Positions 36,129 to 47,039 are shown, counted from the first letter of the stretch. The stretch is 64,000 nucleotides of DNA from Cocos nucifera (GCA_006176705.1 QRFJ01004918.1:1-64000); one strand, 5' to 3'. Made by a program: numbers and translations. Notes: generated from the letters alone by a model not told the origin.

Positions 36129-37323
36129 GGGGATAAACCCCGCTTCGGTCGAAGTCCAGTCTGATGCTTAGCCTAATGCAATTGGTAATTACGGAAGAGC
36201 TTCAATCGAAAATTCTCCTCCAGCAGCCGAACCACAGCCGAACTCTTCCAGCGGTCAAACCCCAACTGAACTCTTCCAATGGTCGAATCCCAGCCGAACT
36301 CCTTCAACGGCTGAGCCCTAGCCGAACTTCTTCAGCGGCTGAACTCTTCCAGCGATCGAACTCCTTCTGGATTTCTCCTTCAGTCAAATTCCTCTGGGAG
36401 CCGAACTCCTTCCGAACTTCTCCTTCAGTTAAGTTCCTCTAGGAGCCGAATTCCTTCCGAACTTTTCTTCAGTCAAGTTCCTCTAGGAGCCGAACTCCTT
36501 CCAGATTTCTCCTTTAGTCGGATTCCTTCAGGAGCCGAACTCCTTCCGAACCTTTCCTTCAGTCAGATTCCACCAGGAGCCGAACTCCTTTCGGATCTCT
36601 CCTACAGTCGGATGCCTCCAGGAGCCGAACTCTTTTTGGACCTCTCCTTCAGTCGGATGCCTACAGGAGCCGAACTTCTTTCGGACCTCTCCTTCAGTCG
36701 GATTTCGTTAGGAGCCGAACTCCTTCCGGATCTCTCCTTCAGTCGGATTCCTATAGGAGCCGAACTCCTTCCGGATCTCTCTTTCAGTCAAGTTCCTCTA
36801 GGAGCCAAACTCCTTACAGTTGGATTCCTTCAGGTGTCGAACTCCTTCCGAATTTTTCCTTCAGTCAAGTTTCCTTTAGGAGTCCGAACTCCTTTGGAAT
36901 TGATGTATGTCAGCTCTTCACCAACCAACGCCTACTTCCTTCGAACTTCGACTATTAAATCTCAACGAATGGCTACATCATGGCAACGGACACCTCTCTC
37001 CGTAACAAACTCCACGTGGCCCCGAGCAGCCCACTATCGGATGGTTACGGCCATTACTATCAGTCTGCTACAGGCTCCGTCTATAAAGAGGGATCCTTCA
37101 GATACGTTTTCTCTAAGCTCTCTTCTCCTTCCCAAAATTCTGTTGAATTCTTGCCTGAGTACTCCATTTTTGTTGGCCAGAAGAGCTGACTTAATCGTCG
37201 GAGGGTCCTGTCGGAGCCACCACCACTGACTTTGGACGGGATTTTATTTTGTAGGTCACTAGCGGCGACCTCTCCTTCCTCAACTCCAGCTTAATCCGGC
37301 ATCAACCAGATTCTGCACCAACA
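36129..37323 (+). repeat. 5' LTR of gypsy element
   Basis: It starts GGGGATAAACCCCGCTTCGG, matching the 3' LTR from its fifth base, and ends CACCAACA. It contains an internal 45-bp tandem array. TATAAAGAGGGATCC near 37081 may be its TATA region. Confidence 0.88.
36345..36900 (+). repeat. 45-bp tandem array inside the 5' gypsy LTR
   Basis: AGGAGCC recurs at 36620, 36665, 36710, 36755 and 36800, exactly 45 bp apart, and less regularly on both sides (about 12 units). The period is divisible by three, so a 15-residue repeat (ELLPDLSFSRIPIGA-like) stays open for up to 205 codons. This is a by-product of the period rather than evidence for a protein. Confidence 0.85.
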
Positions 37324-37429
37324 GGATTGGCGTTAGGAGGGTTCTCTATTCCCGAGGTTCTCTTGTTCTAAAAGAAGTGCTCGACAGCGATTTCTCTTCT
37401 TCCTCTCTAGAATTCTTCTCTGAGAAAAA

Positions 37430-38835
37430 ATGCCTCTCAGGAAAGCTTCAATCCGGCGATCGATGGCCTCTGCAGCCAGATCCCGTCCAAACCTTTCCGC
37501 TCCCGCTTCAGTCCCGGCAACTCAGGCTCCGCCTGCAGCCATGGTGGATACGGAGCAGTTCAACCTGCTAGTGCAGCAGGTTCGCGGTCTCACAGAGGCA
37601 GTGCAGGCCATACATCGACAAGCCCTGACATCGATTTGACCGGAGCAAGCTTCTCTGGAGCCTCGTGATCCAGTTTGGGGACGGCCGACTTGGGCTATCC
37701 GACCTCTGATCTCCGAAAAGGGGAAGCAGAGGATGGAGGGCCCTTGCTCAGACAATGACTCGACCCAAGGAGAGGCTTCACACCCGCTCGGCCAAAAAAT
37801 CCTGAAGATCAACGATCGTGAAGATCTCCTTGATCAAAAGCTCCAGAAAATGAGCCGACGAATCGAAAAACTCCGTCACGCTTCCTCCACCCACGGTAAC
37901 GATATTTGCACTAACCCTCCTTTTCCCAGAAGATTATGCAAGAACCGATTCCGCCAAACTTCAGCTCTCTCAGTTGGAGAGTTACGACGGGATCGCCGAT
38001 CCAGTCGACCATTTGGGGGCCTTCTGGATGATGATGTTGCTCCACGGCACGCCAGACATCATTTTGTGTCGAGCTTTACCGTTCACCCTCAAGGGAGTCG
38101 TTAGAAATTGGTACTCAGGCCTTAAGTCGGGTACCATCTTTTGCTTTAATCAGATGAGCATCAGTTTGCGGCTCATTTCATTAGCAGCCGACGTCTCCGT
38201 CGAGGTTCGGATTTCCTGATGAACATCATGCAGGAGGGGGAATCCATCTGAGCTTATGTCATCCGGTTTAATGCTGTTGCATTGGAGGTTCGAAACCTGG
38301 ATCAGTCGGTTGCAATGGCCGCACTCAAGGGTGGTCTTCAGAAGAATGATTTGCTGTTCTCCCTGGAAAAGAAGTATCCCAGGAATTTTGCCGATATGTT
38401 TTCTCGGGCTGAAGGTTATGCTTGAGCTGAAGAGGCCTTCAAGGCCAAGGACAATGAAGCTGTTGGAGAGTGGCAAATCGACAAGCCGGGTAGGCCCGCT
38501 GAGGAAGGAAAGTCGAGTGAAGCTCGGCCGCACTTCCGAACTCCCTCTGAGCGCAAGCGAGCCCGAACTCCTCTCCGGGCTCGGAGGCAGGTAAGCCACG
38601 ACAAAAGGGCGCGGTGGGGTTCTCTCCGAAGATTTCACAACTATGCCCCTCTCAATGCTCCGAAAACCCAAGTACTGATGGAAATTAGGGAGCAACTATC
38701 GAGACCGGAAAGAATGCATACTCACCCCGGCAAGCGCAATCCTAACAAGTTTTGCCTTTATCATCGTGACCACGGTCACGATACTGAAGAGTGTATTCAG
38801 CTCCAAGATAAGATCGAGGAGCTCATCAGGTGAGG
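37430..38835 (+). pseudogene. Gypsy gag remnant
   Basis: It starts with MPLRKASIRRSMASAARSRP at 37430. A proline/alanine-rich segment and a helix (TEQFNLLVQQVRGLTEAVQA) precede a TGA at 37637. The retrotransposon gag domain lies at 37974-38400 in another frame (LESYDG-like MESYDGIADPVDHL, LPFTLKGVVRNWYSGLKSGT, AALKGGLQKNDLLFSL). The C-terminal metal-binding-like motif is at 38740-38830 (CLYHRDHGHDTEEC). At least three stops or frameshifts separate these pieces. Gag would form the virus-like particle; this copy cannot make it intact. Confidence 0.85.
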
Positions 38836-39013
38836 CAGACTCGGCCGATTCCTATGGCGTCGGTCTGAAGGGTGGGAAGATCGGCTAAGGGCACTGTCGC
38901 AGCCTGAACCACCAAGAAGGGAGGAACAACAAGAAGATCGGCTGCCTCTAGGCATTATCAATACTATCTCTGGGGGACTTCGGCGTGAAGAGGCCAACGG
39001 ATCTGAGGGATCA

Positions 39014-39403
39014 GTGAAGAGGCGGAGAACTGTAGAGCCCATCGCTTTCACCGACGAGAATGCTCGAGGAGTCCAGTTCCCGCACAATGATGTGGTTGTA
39101 ATCTTTTTAAACATTGTTGACTATGATGTACACCGTGTTTTGGTAGATAATGGAAGCTTGGCTGACGTATTATTTTATGATGCTTTCTCGAAAATGTCCT
39201 TACTCAATAACCACTTGAGACCTATGAACTCTCCGTTGGTAGGCTTCACTGGCGATGTCGTGTCAGTTGAGGGCATAATAACTTTGACTGTGACTGCAGG
39301 GCAACGCCCAAAGCTGGTTAAGGCACAGGTCAATTTTCTAATCGTAAAGGCTCCATCTGCCTACAACACTATTCTCGATCGACCTGGGTTGAACGCGCTC
39401 TGA
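39014..39403 (+). pseudogene. Gypsy aspartic protease segment
   Basis: The open segment contains HRVLVDNGSLADVLFYDAF, the retropepsin active-site region, and ends with YNTILDRPGLNAL, the conserved ILDRP-type C-terminal motif. The active-site triplet is D-N-G rather than the usual D-S/T-G; whether that is normal for this lineage is not known from the sequence. A stop at 39401 separates it from the RT segment. Confidence 0.85.
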
Positions 39404-39661
39404 GCAGTGGTGTCGACTTATTATCGAAAGGTGAAGTTCCCAATGAACTGCGGAATTGGAGAGATCAGGGGAGACCAGGCATTAGCGAGATGCTGTTACT
39501 TCACTGCCCTGTAGAAAAACGTCCAGCCTGACCTTTGTCTTGTCGAGGGGCTGGATACCCGTGACGACCTCACTGAGGAGCGGGGCGAGCCTATGGAGGA
39601 CCTCATATTTGTGCCCTTAAACGATGGGAATGCGGAGCACACTGTATAGATCAGCTCCAAT

Positions 39662-41599
39662 TTGGGGGATGAGGTTCGGGAGCAACTCGTCACCTTCCTC
39701 AGGAAGAACGTGGATGTCTTCGCCTGGGCCCCAGTGAATATGCCAGGAGTTGACGTTGAGGTCATGGAACATCGGCTGGCCGTTGATCCTAAGTATCTAC
39801 CGGTAAAAGAAAAGATGCGCAACCATGCCTCGGAGAGGCAGAAAGCAATCATAGAAGTAGGCAAGCTCCTGAAAGTTGGATTCATTCGGAAAGTTAACTA
39901 TCCGATCGGGGTCTCAAACGTGGTCCTCGTCAAAAAGGCAATCAACAAGTGGAGGATGTGTATAGACTTCAAAAAGCTGAACAAAGCCTGTCTAAAGGAT
40001 AGCTACCCTCTTTCCAAGATTGATCAATTGGTAGACGCAACCTCGGGCCACGAGCTCCTCACCTTCATGGACGCCTTCTCCGACTGTAACCAGATACGGA
40101 TGGTGCTGGAGGACGAGGAGAAAATTGCTTTTATTACTGACCGTGGTCTTTACTGTTATAGGGTTATGTCCTTTGGGCTCAAGAATGCAGGGGCAACGTA
40201 CCAGCATCTAGTCAATAAGATCTTCAAGGAGCAGATCAACCGCAACATGGAGGTGTATGTGGATGACATGCTCGTCAAAAGTCGAGCTTCTATAAACCAC
40301 CTTACCGACCTCGAAGAGACCTTCAGTGCACTCAGGAAGCACAAGATGAAGCTGGATCCGACCAAGTGCACCTTTGGTGTGACCTCAGGGAAGTTTCTGG
40401 GGTTTATGGTGTCAAGGCACGGGATTGAAGCAAATCCAAAGAAAATTCGAGCTATTCAGGAGATGACTGCTTCAAGAACAATCAAAGAAGTTCAGTGCCT
40501 GACTGAAAAAATGGCATCCCTAAATCACTTCATCTCGAGATCGGTCGAGCGATGTATGTCCTTCCAAGTTCTCAAGTAACCAAAGAACTTCTGCTGGACG
40601 ACGGAGTGCCAATGGGCATTTGAGAAGCTCAAAAACTACCTCGACTCACCCCCACTGCTGGCAAAGCCTGAACCTGGAGAAGAATTGTTCTTGTACCTAG
40701 CAATCTCTCCGACGATCTTGGCAGCAGTCCTGATCAAGAAGGAAGCGAAGATGCAGCGATCGGTCTACTACATAAGTCCGATCCTGAGGGATGCAGAGAT
40801 CAGGTACTCTAAACTGGAGAAATTGACCTACTCTCTTCTAATCGCTACCAGGAGACTCCGACCTTACTTTCAGGGGCATACTATAACGGTCCTTACGGAT
40901 CAACCAATAAAAGCAGTCCTTCATCGAATGGATGCTTTCGGAAGAATCGCAAAATGGATGATCGAGCTCATGGAGTTCGACATCAATTATTAACCCAGGC
41001 CATCGATCAAAGTCCAGATATTGATAGATTTTGTAGTAGAATGTACCATTCCAGATGATGCTGAGCTTGAACAGAACGAGATCGGTGCTCTGTTGTCGCA
41101 ATCGAGCCTTTCCGAAGAGAGTGCCGACCTTCTCGAAGGTTTTTGGGCCCTGTATGTGGATGGTTCGTCCAACTCCGCTGGAGCAGGTGCGGTGTTAGTC
41201 TTAGTCAGTCCCGAGGGAGTTGTCGTCGAGGATGCACTACGCTTCGAATTCCTACATGGGTTAAAAATAGTAAGAGAGTTAAAAGTAGATTTGCTTCAAG
41301 TTTACAGTGATTTTCAATTAGCGGTCGGCCAAGTAAGTGGCAACTATGAAGCACGGGAGGAAAGTATGATGAAATACCTTGAGAAAGTAAAGGATTTGAC
41401 TTCGGCCTTCGGTAGTTTTGGCATTCGACAGATTCCGAGGGTAGAAAATATAAGAGCCGACTTCCTCTCTAAATTAGCCACTTCAGTCCCAATCGAACTG
41501 TCCAAAGAAGTATTTTTCAAAATTCTAAAATGCCCAAGCTCGGAGGAATCACAGTTCGTTATGCAGACGGAGCTCGAGCCGAGCTGGTCGACCCGTTAG
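39662..41599 (+). pseudogene. Gypsy reverse transcriptase and RNase H
   Basis: One reading frame spans the region with stops at 40577 and 40991. RT motifs appear in order: KWRMCIDFKKLNKACLKDSY, MDAFSDCNQI, FGLKNAGATYQHLV and the catalytic YVDDMLVKS (about 40255-40281). The connection and RNase H part follow (YYISPILRDAEIRYSKLEKL, ALYVDGSSNSAGAGAVLV, LQVYSDFQLAVGQVSGNYEA). A second RNase H-like region (VDGSSN...SDFQLAV) is typical of plant gypsy elements. A one-base shift at about 41550 moves the frame into the integrase. Confidence 0.9.
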
Positions 41600-42811
41600 T
41601 TGCCTATCTTAAAGAGGGAGTTCTTTCTCGTGATCCGAAAGAAGCTCGAAAACTTAAGAATCAAGTCTCTCGGTATATTTTGTATGAGGACAAGTTGTAT
41701 AAGAGGTCGTATTCGCTGCCGCTGTTGAGATATCTTCGATCTTTAGAGGCCGACTTCGCATTATGGAAAGTGCACGAGAAAATTTGTGGAAGTCATGTAG
41801 GAGCCAGGTCCCTGTCACAAAAACTACTTTGGTAATGGTACTATTGGCCGACCTTATATCATGATTCTATGGAGTATGTCAAGAAATGTGACCGCTGTCA
41901 AAAGAATGCAAACCTACAAAGACAGTCGGGCTCCGAGATTACTCCACTAAGCGCACCTTGGTCATTTGCACAGTGGAGAATGGATATACTTGGTCATTTT
42001 CCGATGGCATCCGAGCAACGGAAGTTTCTTCTGGTCGCGATCGATTACACCAAATGGGTCGAAGCCGAACCACTAGCAAAAATTATCGAGGCCAAGATAC
42101 AGGATTTCATCTGAAAGTCAATAGTCTGTCGGTTCGGTTTGCCCCGAACTCTCATAACAGATAATGGACGACAGTTCGCTGGGACGAGGTTCGCCGAGTT
42201 CTGTGAAGATCTAAACATCTTCCATCACTTCATATCGGTAGCTCAGCCACAGGCAAATGGGAAAGCTGAAGTGACCAACCGGATCTGCTGTAAGGCATCA
42301 AGACAAGGTTCGATAGAGCAAGGGGGTCTGGGTGGACGAACTTTTTCACGTCCTCTGGGCGTATCGAACTACTCAAAGGCTACCGACTGGGGAAACACCG
42401 TTCGTCTTGGCTTTCGGAATGGAGGCAGTCATCCCAATCGAGCTTAAGCTCCCATCAGCGTGGGTCGTGGCCTTCAATGAGCAGCATAACTCGCAGGATC
42501 TCAGAGTCAACCTCGACCTGCTGGAAGAAAAAAGAGAGGACGCCCAGATTCGGATGGCAGCCTACAGGCGAAGGGTGGCCCGATACTATAACTCCAAAGT
42601 TAGAGATAAAATGTTCAGAATGGGGGACTTAGTGCTTCGGCGAGCTGCCATCTCTCAGCCTCAGAACTAGGGGAAGCTTGCCCCGAATTGGGAAGGCCCA
42701 TATGAAGTAGAGGAGGTTGTCTGGTCCGAAACTTATCGTCTGAAGGAGCTCGGAAGGAAGATGATCCTACGACCTTGGAATTCAGAAAATCTGAGGATGT
42801 ACTATCAGTAA
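41530..42811 (+). pseudogene. Gypsy integrase
   Basis: The HHCC zinc finger is visible (HEKICGSHVGA ... CDRCQKNA). The catalytic core shows the first Asp (AIDYTKWVEAEP), the second (LITDNGRQFAG) and the Glu (NGKAEVTNR). Stops lie at 41833 and 42112. A frameshift near 42290 moves the C-terminal domain to another frame (ELFHVLWAYRTT, NLDLLEEKREDAQ, GDLVLRRA). The end is NSENLRMYYQ then TAA (42811), after a further stop at 42668. It was a complete integrase of about 420 residues and is now inactive. Confidence 0.88.
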
Positions 42812-42901
42812 TTTTCCGTCAATAAAACTCCTCCATTTCAATGTTATTGTTTGTTGGTGCAAAAACTATGTGATGACGGAAAAAAAGCAATCAATAATGG
42901 C

Positions 42902-43530
42902 CATGTTAGGAACAGGAGGAGAACCTCGTCCTAACGTGAGCAAGGTTGAAGGCCTCGTTCATTTTAGACGAGATGAGGAGAGAGGTCCTGACAATGGCCT
43001 TTATGCGCTCCTACAATTCGTTAGGAACAGGAGGAGAACCTCATCCTAACGTGAGCAAAGTTGAAAGCCTCGTTCATTTTAGACGAGATGGGGGGAGAGG
43101 CTCTGACAATGGCCCTTATGTGCTCCCACAGCCCATTAGGAACAGAAGGAGAACCTCGTCCTAATGTGAGCAAAGTCGAAGACCTCGTTCATTTTAGACG
43201 AGATGGGGGGAGAAGTCCTGACAACGGCCCTTATGTGCCCCCACTGCCAATTAGGAACAGGAGGAGAACCTCGTCCTAACGTGAGCAAAGTCGAAGACCT
43301 CGTTCATTTTAGATGAGATGGGGGGAGAGGCCCGGACAATGGTCCTTATGTACCCCCACGGTCTGTTAGGAACAGGAGGAGAACCTCGTCCTAACGTGAG
43401 CAAAGTTGAAGGTCTCGTTCATTTTAGACGAGGTGAGAGGAGAGATCCCGACAACAATCCTAAATATGCTCCTATAGCCTGTTAGGAACAGGAGGATAAC
43501 CTCGTCCTAGCATGAGCAAAGGTCGGAACC
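42902..43530 (+). repeat. 115-bp tandem array, 5-6 copies, after gypsy pol
   Basis: TTAGGAACAGGAGGAGAACC recurs at 42906, 43021, 43136, 43251, 43366 and 43482, a period of 115-116 bp. Each unit contains CTCGTCCTAACGTGAGCAAA and CTCGTTCATTTTAGACGAGA; the latter carries a short palindrome (CTCGT...ACGAG). The array lies between the pol stop and the polypurine tract and is non-coding. Confidence 0.92.
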
Positions 43531-43739
43531 TCGTAGACCAAAGATGAGGAGAAGGAAGAAGCTCGCTGGAGAATCCTTACACGTGCTTTCCCATGACAAC
43601 CTAACTATGTCAAATGCGAAAGGCAGAACCTTATTCTAGTTTGCAAGAGAGATCCTAGTTCGACGTCTACAACAAGCCCGACGTCCACAACGAACTCGGC
43701 ATCCGCAACAAGCAGCAAGCACGGAAACCTGGGACCAGA

Positions 43740-44065
43740 ATTCTCCCCCGAGCTTCAGCTTTAACTTCAACCTCGGTTGGAGATAAGATCTCCTCCGAGC
43801 TTCAACTTCAACCTCGGTTGGAGATGAGATCTCCTCCGAGCTTCAACGTCAATTTCAGCAGGAGATAAGATCTCTTCCGAGCTCCAATCCTTCAACAGGA
43901 GATAAGATCTTCTTTAACCTCAGCTGGAGATGAGATCTCCTCCTAGCTTCAACGTCAACTTTAGCAGGAGATATGATCTTCTCCGAGCTCCAATCCTTCA
44001 ACAGGAGATAAGATCTCCTTCAACCTCGGCTGAAGATAAGATCTCCTCCGAGCTTCAACCTGAAC
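43740..44065 (+). repeat. Second degenerate tandem array in the gypsy 3' region
   Basis: GGAGATAAGATCTCCTCCGA-type segments alternate with GCTTCAAC-TCAACCTCGG segments at about 50 bp spacing. The GAGATNNGATCTC core is an imperfect palindrome. Confidence 0.75.
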
Positions 44066-44153
44066 GAATGCAGAGCTCGGAAGAGGACTTCGACAGTCGC
44101 ATTTTTTGTACTCCCTTTCTTCGAATTTTAAACTCGGGAGTGGGGGGGACTAT

Positions 44154-45267
44154 TGTTGGGGATAAATTCCGCTCCCGCCGAAGTCTAGCCTGATGCTTAG
44201 TTTAATGCAACTGATAATCACGGAAGAGTTTCGATCGAAAATTCTCTTCCAGCGGCCGAACCCCAGTCGAACTCCTCCAGCGGCCGAGCCTCAGTCGAAC
44301 TCCTTCAGCGGCTGAACTCCTCTAGTGGCCGAACTCCTTCCGGATTTCTCCTTCAGTCAAATTCCTCCAGGAGCCGAACTCCTTTCGGACTTCTCCTTCA
44401 GTCAAGTTCCTCTAGGAGCCGAACTTCTTTCCGATTTTTCCTTTAGTCAAATTCCTCTAGGAGCCGAACTCCTTTCGGACTTCTCCTTCAGTCAAGTTCC
44501 TCTAGGAGCCGAACTTCTTCCGAATTTCTCTTTCAGTTGGATTCCACCAAGAGCTGAACTCCTTCCGAACCTCTCATTCAGTCGGATGTCTACAGGAGCC
44601 GAACTCCTTCTGGACTTCTCCTTTAGTCAAGTTCCTCTAGGAGCCGAACTCCTTCTGGATTTCTCCTTCAGTCGGATTCCACCAGGAGCCGAACTTCTTT
44701 TGGACCTCTCCTTCAGTCGGATTCCTACAGGAGCCAAACTCCTTCCGGACCTCTTCTTCAGTCGGATGCCTCTAGGAGTCGAACTCCTTCCGGACTTCTC
44801 CTTCAGTTAAGTTTTCTTTAGGAGTCCGAACTCCTCTAGAATTGATGTATGTCAAAGCTCTTCACCAACCAATGCCTGCTTCCTCCGAACTTTGACTATT
44901 AAATCTTAACAAACGGCCAAATCACGACAACAAACACCTCTCTTCGTAACAAACTCCACGTGGCCTCAAGCAGCCCACTATCGGATGCTTACGGCCGTTA
45001 CTATCAGTCTGCTATAGGCTCCGTCTATAAAAAGAGACCCTCCAGATACGTTTTCTCTAAGCTCTCTTCTTCTTCCCAAAATTCTGTTGAATTCTTGCCT
45101 AAGCACTCCATTTCTGTTGGTCAGAAGAGCTGATTTGATCGTCGGAGAGTCCTGTTGGAGCCACCACCACCGACTCCGGACGAGACTTTGTTTTGTAGGT
45201 CATCGACGGCGACCTCTCCTTCCTCAACTCCAGCTTAATCCGGCGTCAATCAGATTCTACACCAACA
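44154..45267 (+). repeat. 3' LTR of gypsy element
   Basis: It begins TGTTGGGGATAAATTCCGCT after the polypurine tract and ends CACCAACA, 1114 bp. It carries the same 45-bp tandem array (about 44320-44840) with a different number of units from the 5' LTR. Confidence 0.9.
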
Positions 45268-45284
45268 AGGGCTTTAGAGCCTTC

Positions 45285-45405
45285 TCTCTCTCTCAACCTC
45301 TCTCTCCCCTCTCTCTCTCTCTCTCTCTCTGTCTCTTTCTCTCTCTCCCCCCCTCCCTCCCTCCCTCCCAATCTCTCTCTTTTCTCCTTTCTCTCTTTCT
45401 CCCTT
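45285..45405 (+). repeat. CT-rich microsatellite
   Basis: Runs of CTCTCT, CCCTCCCT and TTTCTCTC. It is followed by GGTAC/GTACG-containing sequence (45455-45490) like the minus strand of the MITE-like repeats with GA tracts elsewhere in intron 4. Confidence 0.85.
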
Positions 45406-45560
45406 GTCCTCCATTTCAAATCAGTAGACTGAACCATGCTCGTAGTTGATTAGTCTAGTTCGGTACGTCCTGAATTGGCCGGTTTGGTACAGTTCAATAG
45501 ACCTTGATTAAGTACAGTTCCAAAACAGATTCTCAAAAAGGTTACCTTATTCTTGATATA

Positions 45561-45879
45561 GGTAGACTACATGAGGAGACCTAGTAGGATTTGGGATGCT
45601 AGAGCTGCTATAACAATTTGCTTAAATTTCATGTTTATATCTGAGTTTTCTATAAAAATGAACTAGAGAGTTATTTTTTTAAAAGAAGGTGGCAATTGAT
45701 TATTATCTAACCCAAGTTTAGGTTTCTAGGACCTAAATCTGTATTTTGTTGATACATACCATTTTTTATATACCAAAATCAAGCACCTCATGGAATTTTC
45801 TAGAGAAAAAAAAAAAAATCTGATTTTCATATAAAACAAAAAAATAACATTGATGCGAACTAGAGGAAACTATGTAATA
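45561..45879. other. Intron sequence without recognised feature
   Basis: AT-rich with short A runs. No repeat partner or coding potential was seen. Confidence 0.3.
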
Positions 45880-45935
45880 TGTGTGTGTGTACATACATAC
45901 ATACATCCATTTGTGTATGTGTATATGTACATGTG

Positions 45936-45968
<33 letters not shown>

Positions 45969-45987
45969 TTGCATGCGCGCGCGCGCG
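45880..45987 (+). repeat. Compound TG/TA/ACAT/GC microsatellite
   Basis: In order it shows (GT)n, (ACAT)n, a TATATATA run, (GT)n and GCGCGCGCGC. It directly precedes the pararetroviral fragment. Confidence 0.9.
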
Positions 45988-45989
45988 TA

Positions 45990-47037
45990 TTAGAAATCAA
46001 ATTAAATGGATTCAATATACTTCCTGGATCTTGTCTAGCAGCAATATGCTTCCTGGATCTTGTCTAGCAGCAATAATGATCCAAGTCTACTATAAAACCC
46101 TAAACACCCTAGACCACATAGGAACTATTAATAAAAGAACTTTTGGTTCAACTGATTACTTTCAAATTGACCATAGCAAGGGTAAAGTTTTCATCCCAAA
46201 AACCGTTGTATGGGATCAAATCAACCTACCTGATGACTGGTTACTAAAGAAAGCAGTACCAGCCATAAGGAAGGAAAGGAACAAAGTATACTTGATACTA
46301 TTATAACCAATTTAGTAGGAGACGTCTCTATCAGGTTCCAAAGAAACCTTCAAAGGAGTATAAGCAGTAGGTTAGAGTTCTCAAGTTTATATAAAGTTAT
46401 CAAGAAATAGTTTCTCAAACCCTAGCTGCTCAACCCTTTCACCGTCCAAACCAAGTATGGTGGATTTTCAATCACCACCCAAGTTGAGTGGTGTGGACTT
46501 CCAACCAAAAATCCCTTAACCGAGATATGAGGAAAACCAATCTCCTCTAGTTTCACCCACATACTCTCAGATGACTGATCTAAAGGACTCCGGCATTTAT
46601 GTGATTCAAACTGAATTCCAAATTGATAAACAGAAACTTAGAAAAAATTTCTTCTCAGAAGAAAACAAAGAAAAAGAATTAAATTCTTCAAAACCTACTC
46701 AAAAGATCAAAGAGATAGACTTCAATCAGAATATTATTCATTATTAGAAATGACTCAAACCCAAACACCTTTCTTTCAATGGTATGAATTAATAAAAGAA
46801 TCAAAACAAAATGTAAACATGTTGATTACACCTGGTAAGGAAATCAAGGGAACCAAAACTGTTGGAATCCTCAATACAAAGATCATGGTTTCCTGGGAAC
46901 ATAGAAAAAGAAGAGTTATCAATGAAATCTATCCTCCCCTTCAAGAAATAAGTATCCCAATCAAAGGTACGCATATTGTGGCCTCACCATTTAAGGTCAA
47001 AACTGATCCTCCTGAAACCTCAAATGGAAGGGATGCA
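45990..47037 (+). pseudogene. Endogenous pararetrovirus (Caulimoviridae) fragment
   Basis: The first segment (to 46306) resembles the C-terminal part of a caulimovirid movement-protein domain, around KVFIPKTVVWDQINLPDDW. After a frameshift near 46306, a short segment (DVSIRFQRNL) follows. A low-complexity stretch with several stops covers about 46390-46740. A further open segment from 46750 to about 47035 (FFQWYELIKE ... YPPLQEI ... HIVASPFKVK) resembles the region between movement protein and coat/RT of petuvirus- and florendovirus-like genomes. No RT, RNase H or zinc knuckle lies in the window. It is a partial, non-functional viral fossil on the plus strand, bounded on both sides by TG/TA microsatellites. 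The assignment rests on motif recognition, so the genus is uncertain. Confidence 0.65.
46019..46072 (+). repeat. 27-bp tandem duplication in the viral fragment
   Basis: CTTCCTGGATCTTGTCTAGC followed by AGCAATA occurs twice in a row. It is in frame (27 bp) and thus adds nine residues without a shift. Confidence 0.85.
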
Positions 47038-47039
47038 AA

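Larger units (their letters stand above)
36129..45267 (+). mobile_element. Ty3/gypsy retrotransposon with tandem arrays
   Basis: Two direct LTRs (36129-37323 and 44154-45267) enclose gag, aspartic protease, RT, RNase H and integrase in the Ty3/gypsy order, followed by non-coding tandem arrays and a polypurine tract (AACTCGGGAGTGGGGGGGA, 44131-44149). The LTRs differ at roughly one base in eight to ten by eye, so the insertion is older than E3. The left LTR lacks the opening TGTT and abuts the copia E2 LTR. No target duplication was found. It lies in the same orientation as the host gene. Confidence 0.9.

Noticed and set aside
36612..37229. 205-codon open frame with a 15-residue repeat
   Set aside because: It lies wholly in a gypsy LTR and results from a 45-bp tandem period; the other LTR has the same repeat with different breaks.
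38150..38695. 181-codon minus-strand open frame
   Set aside because: It is the shadow of the gypsy gag domain on the plus strand, which has clear homology.
42902..43530. Regular direct repeats resembling a CRISPR array
   Set aside because: The 115-bp units are contiguous with no variable spacers, and this is a eukaryotic retrotransposon 3' region.
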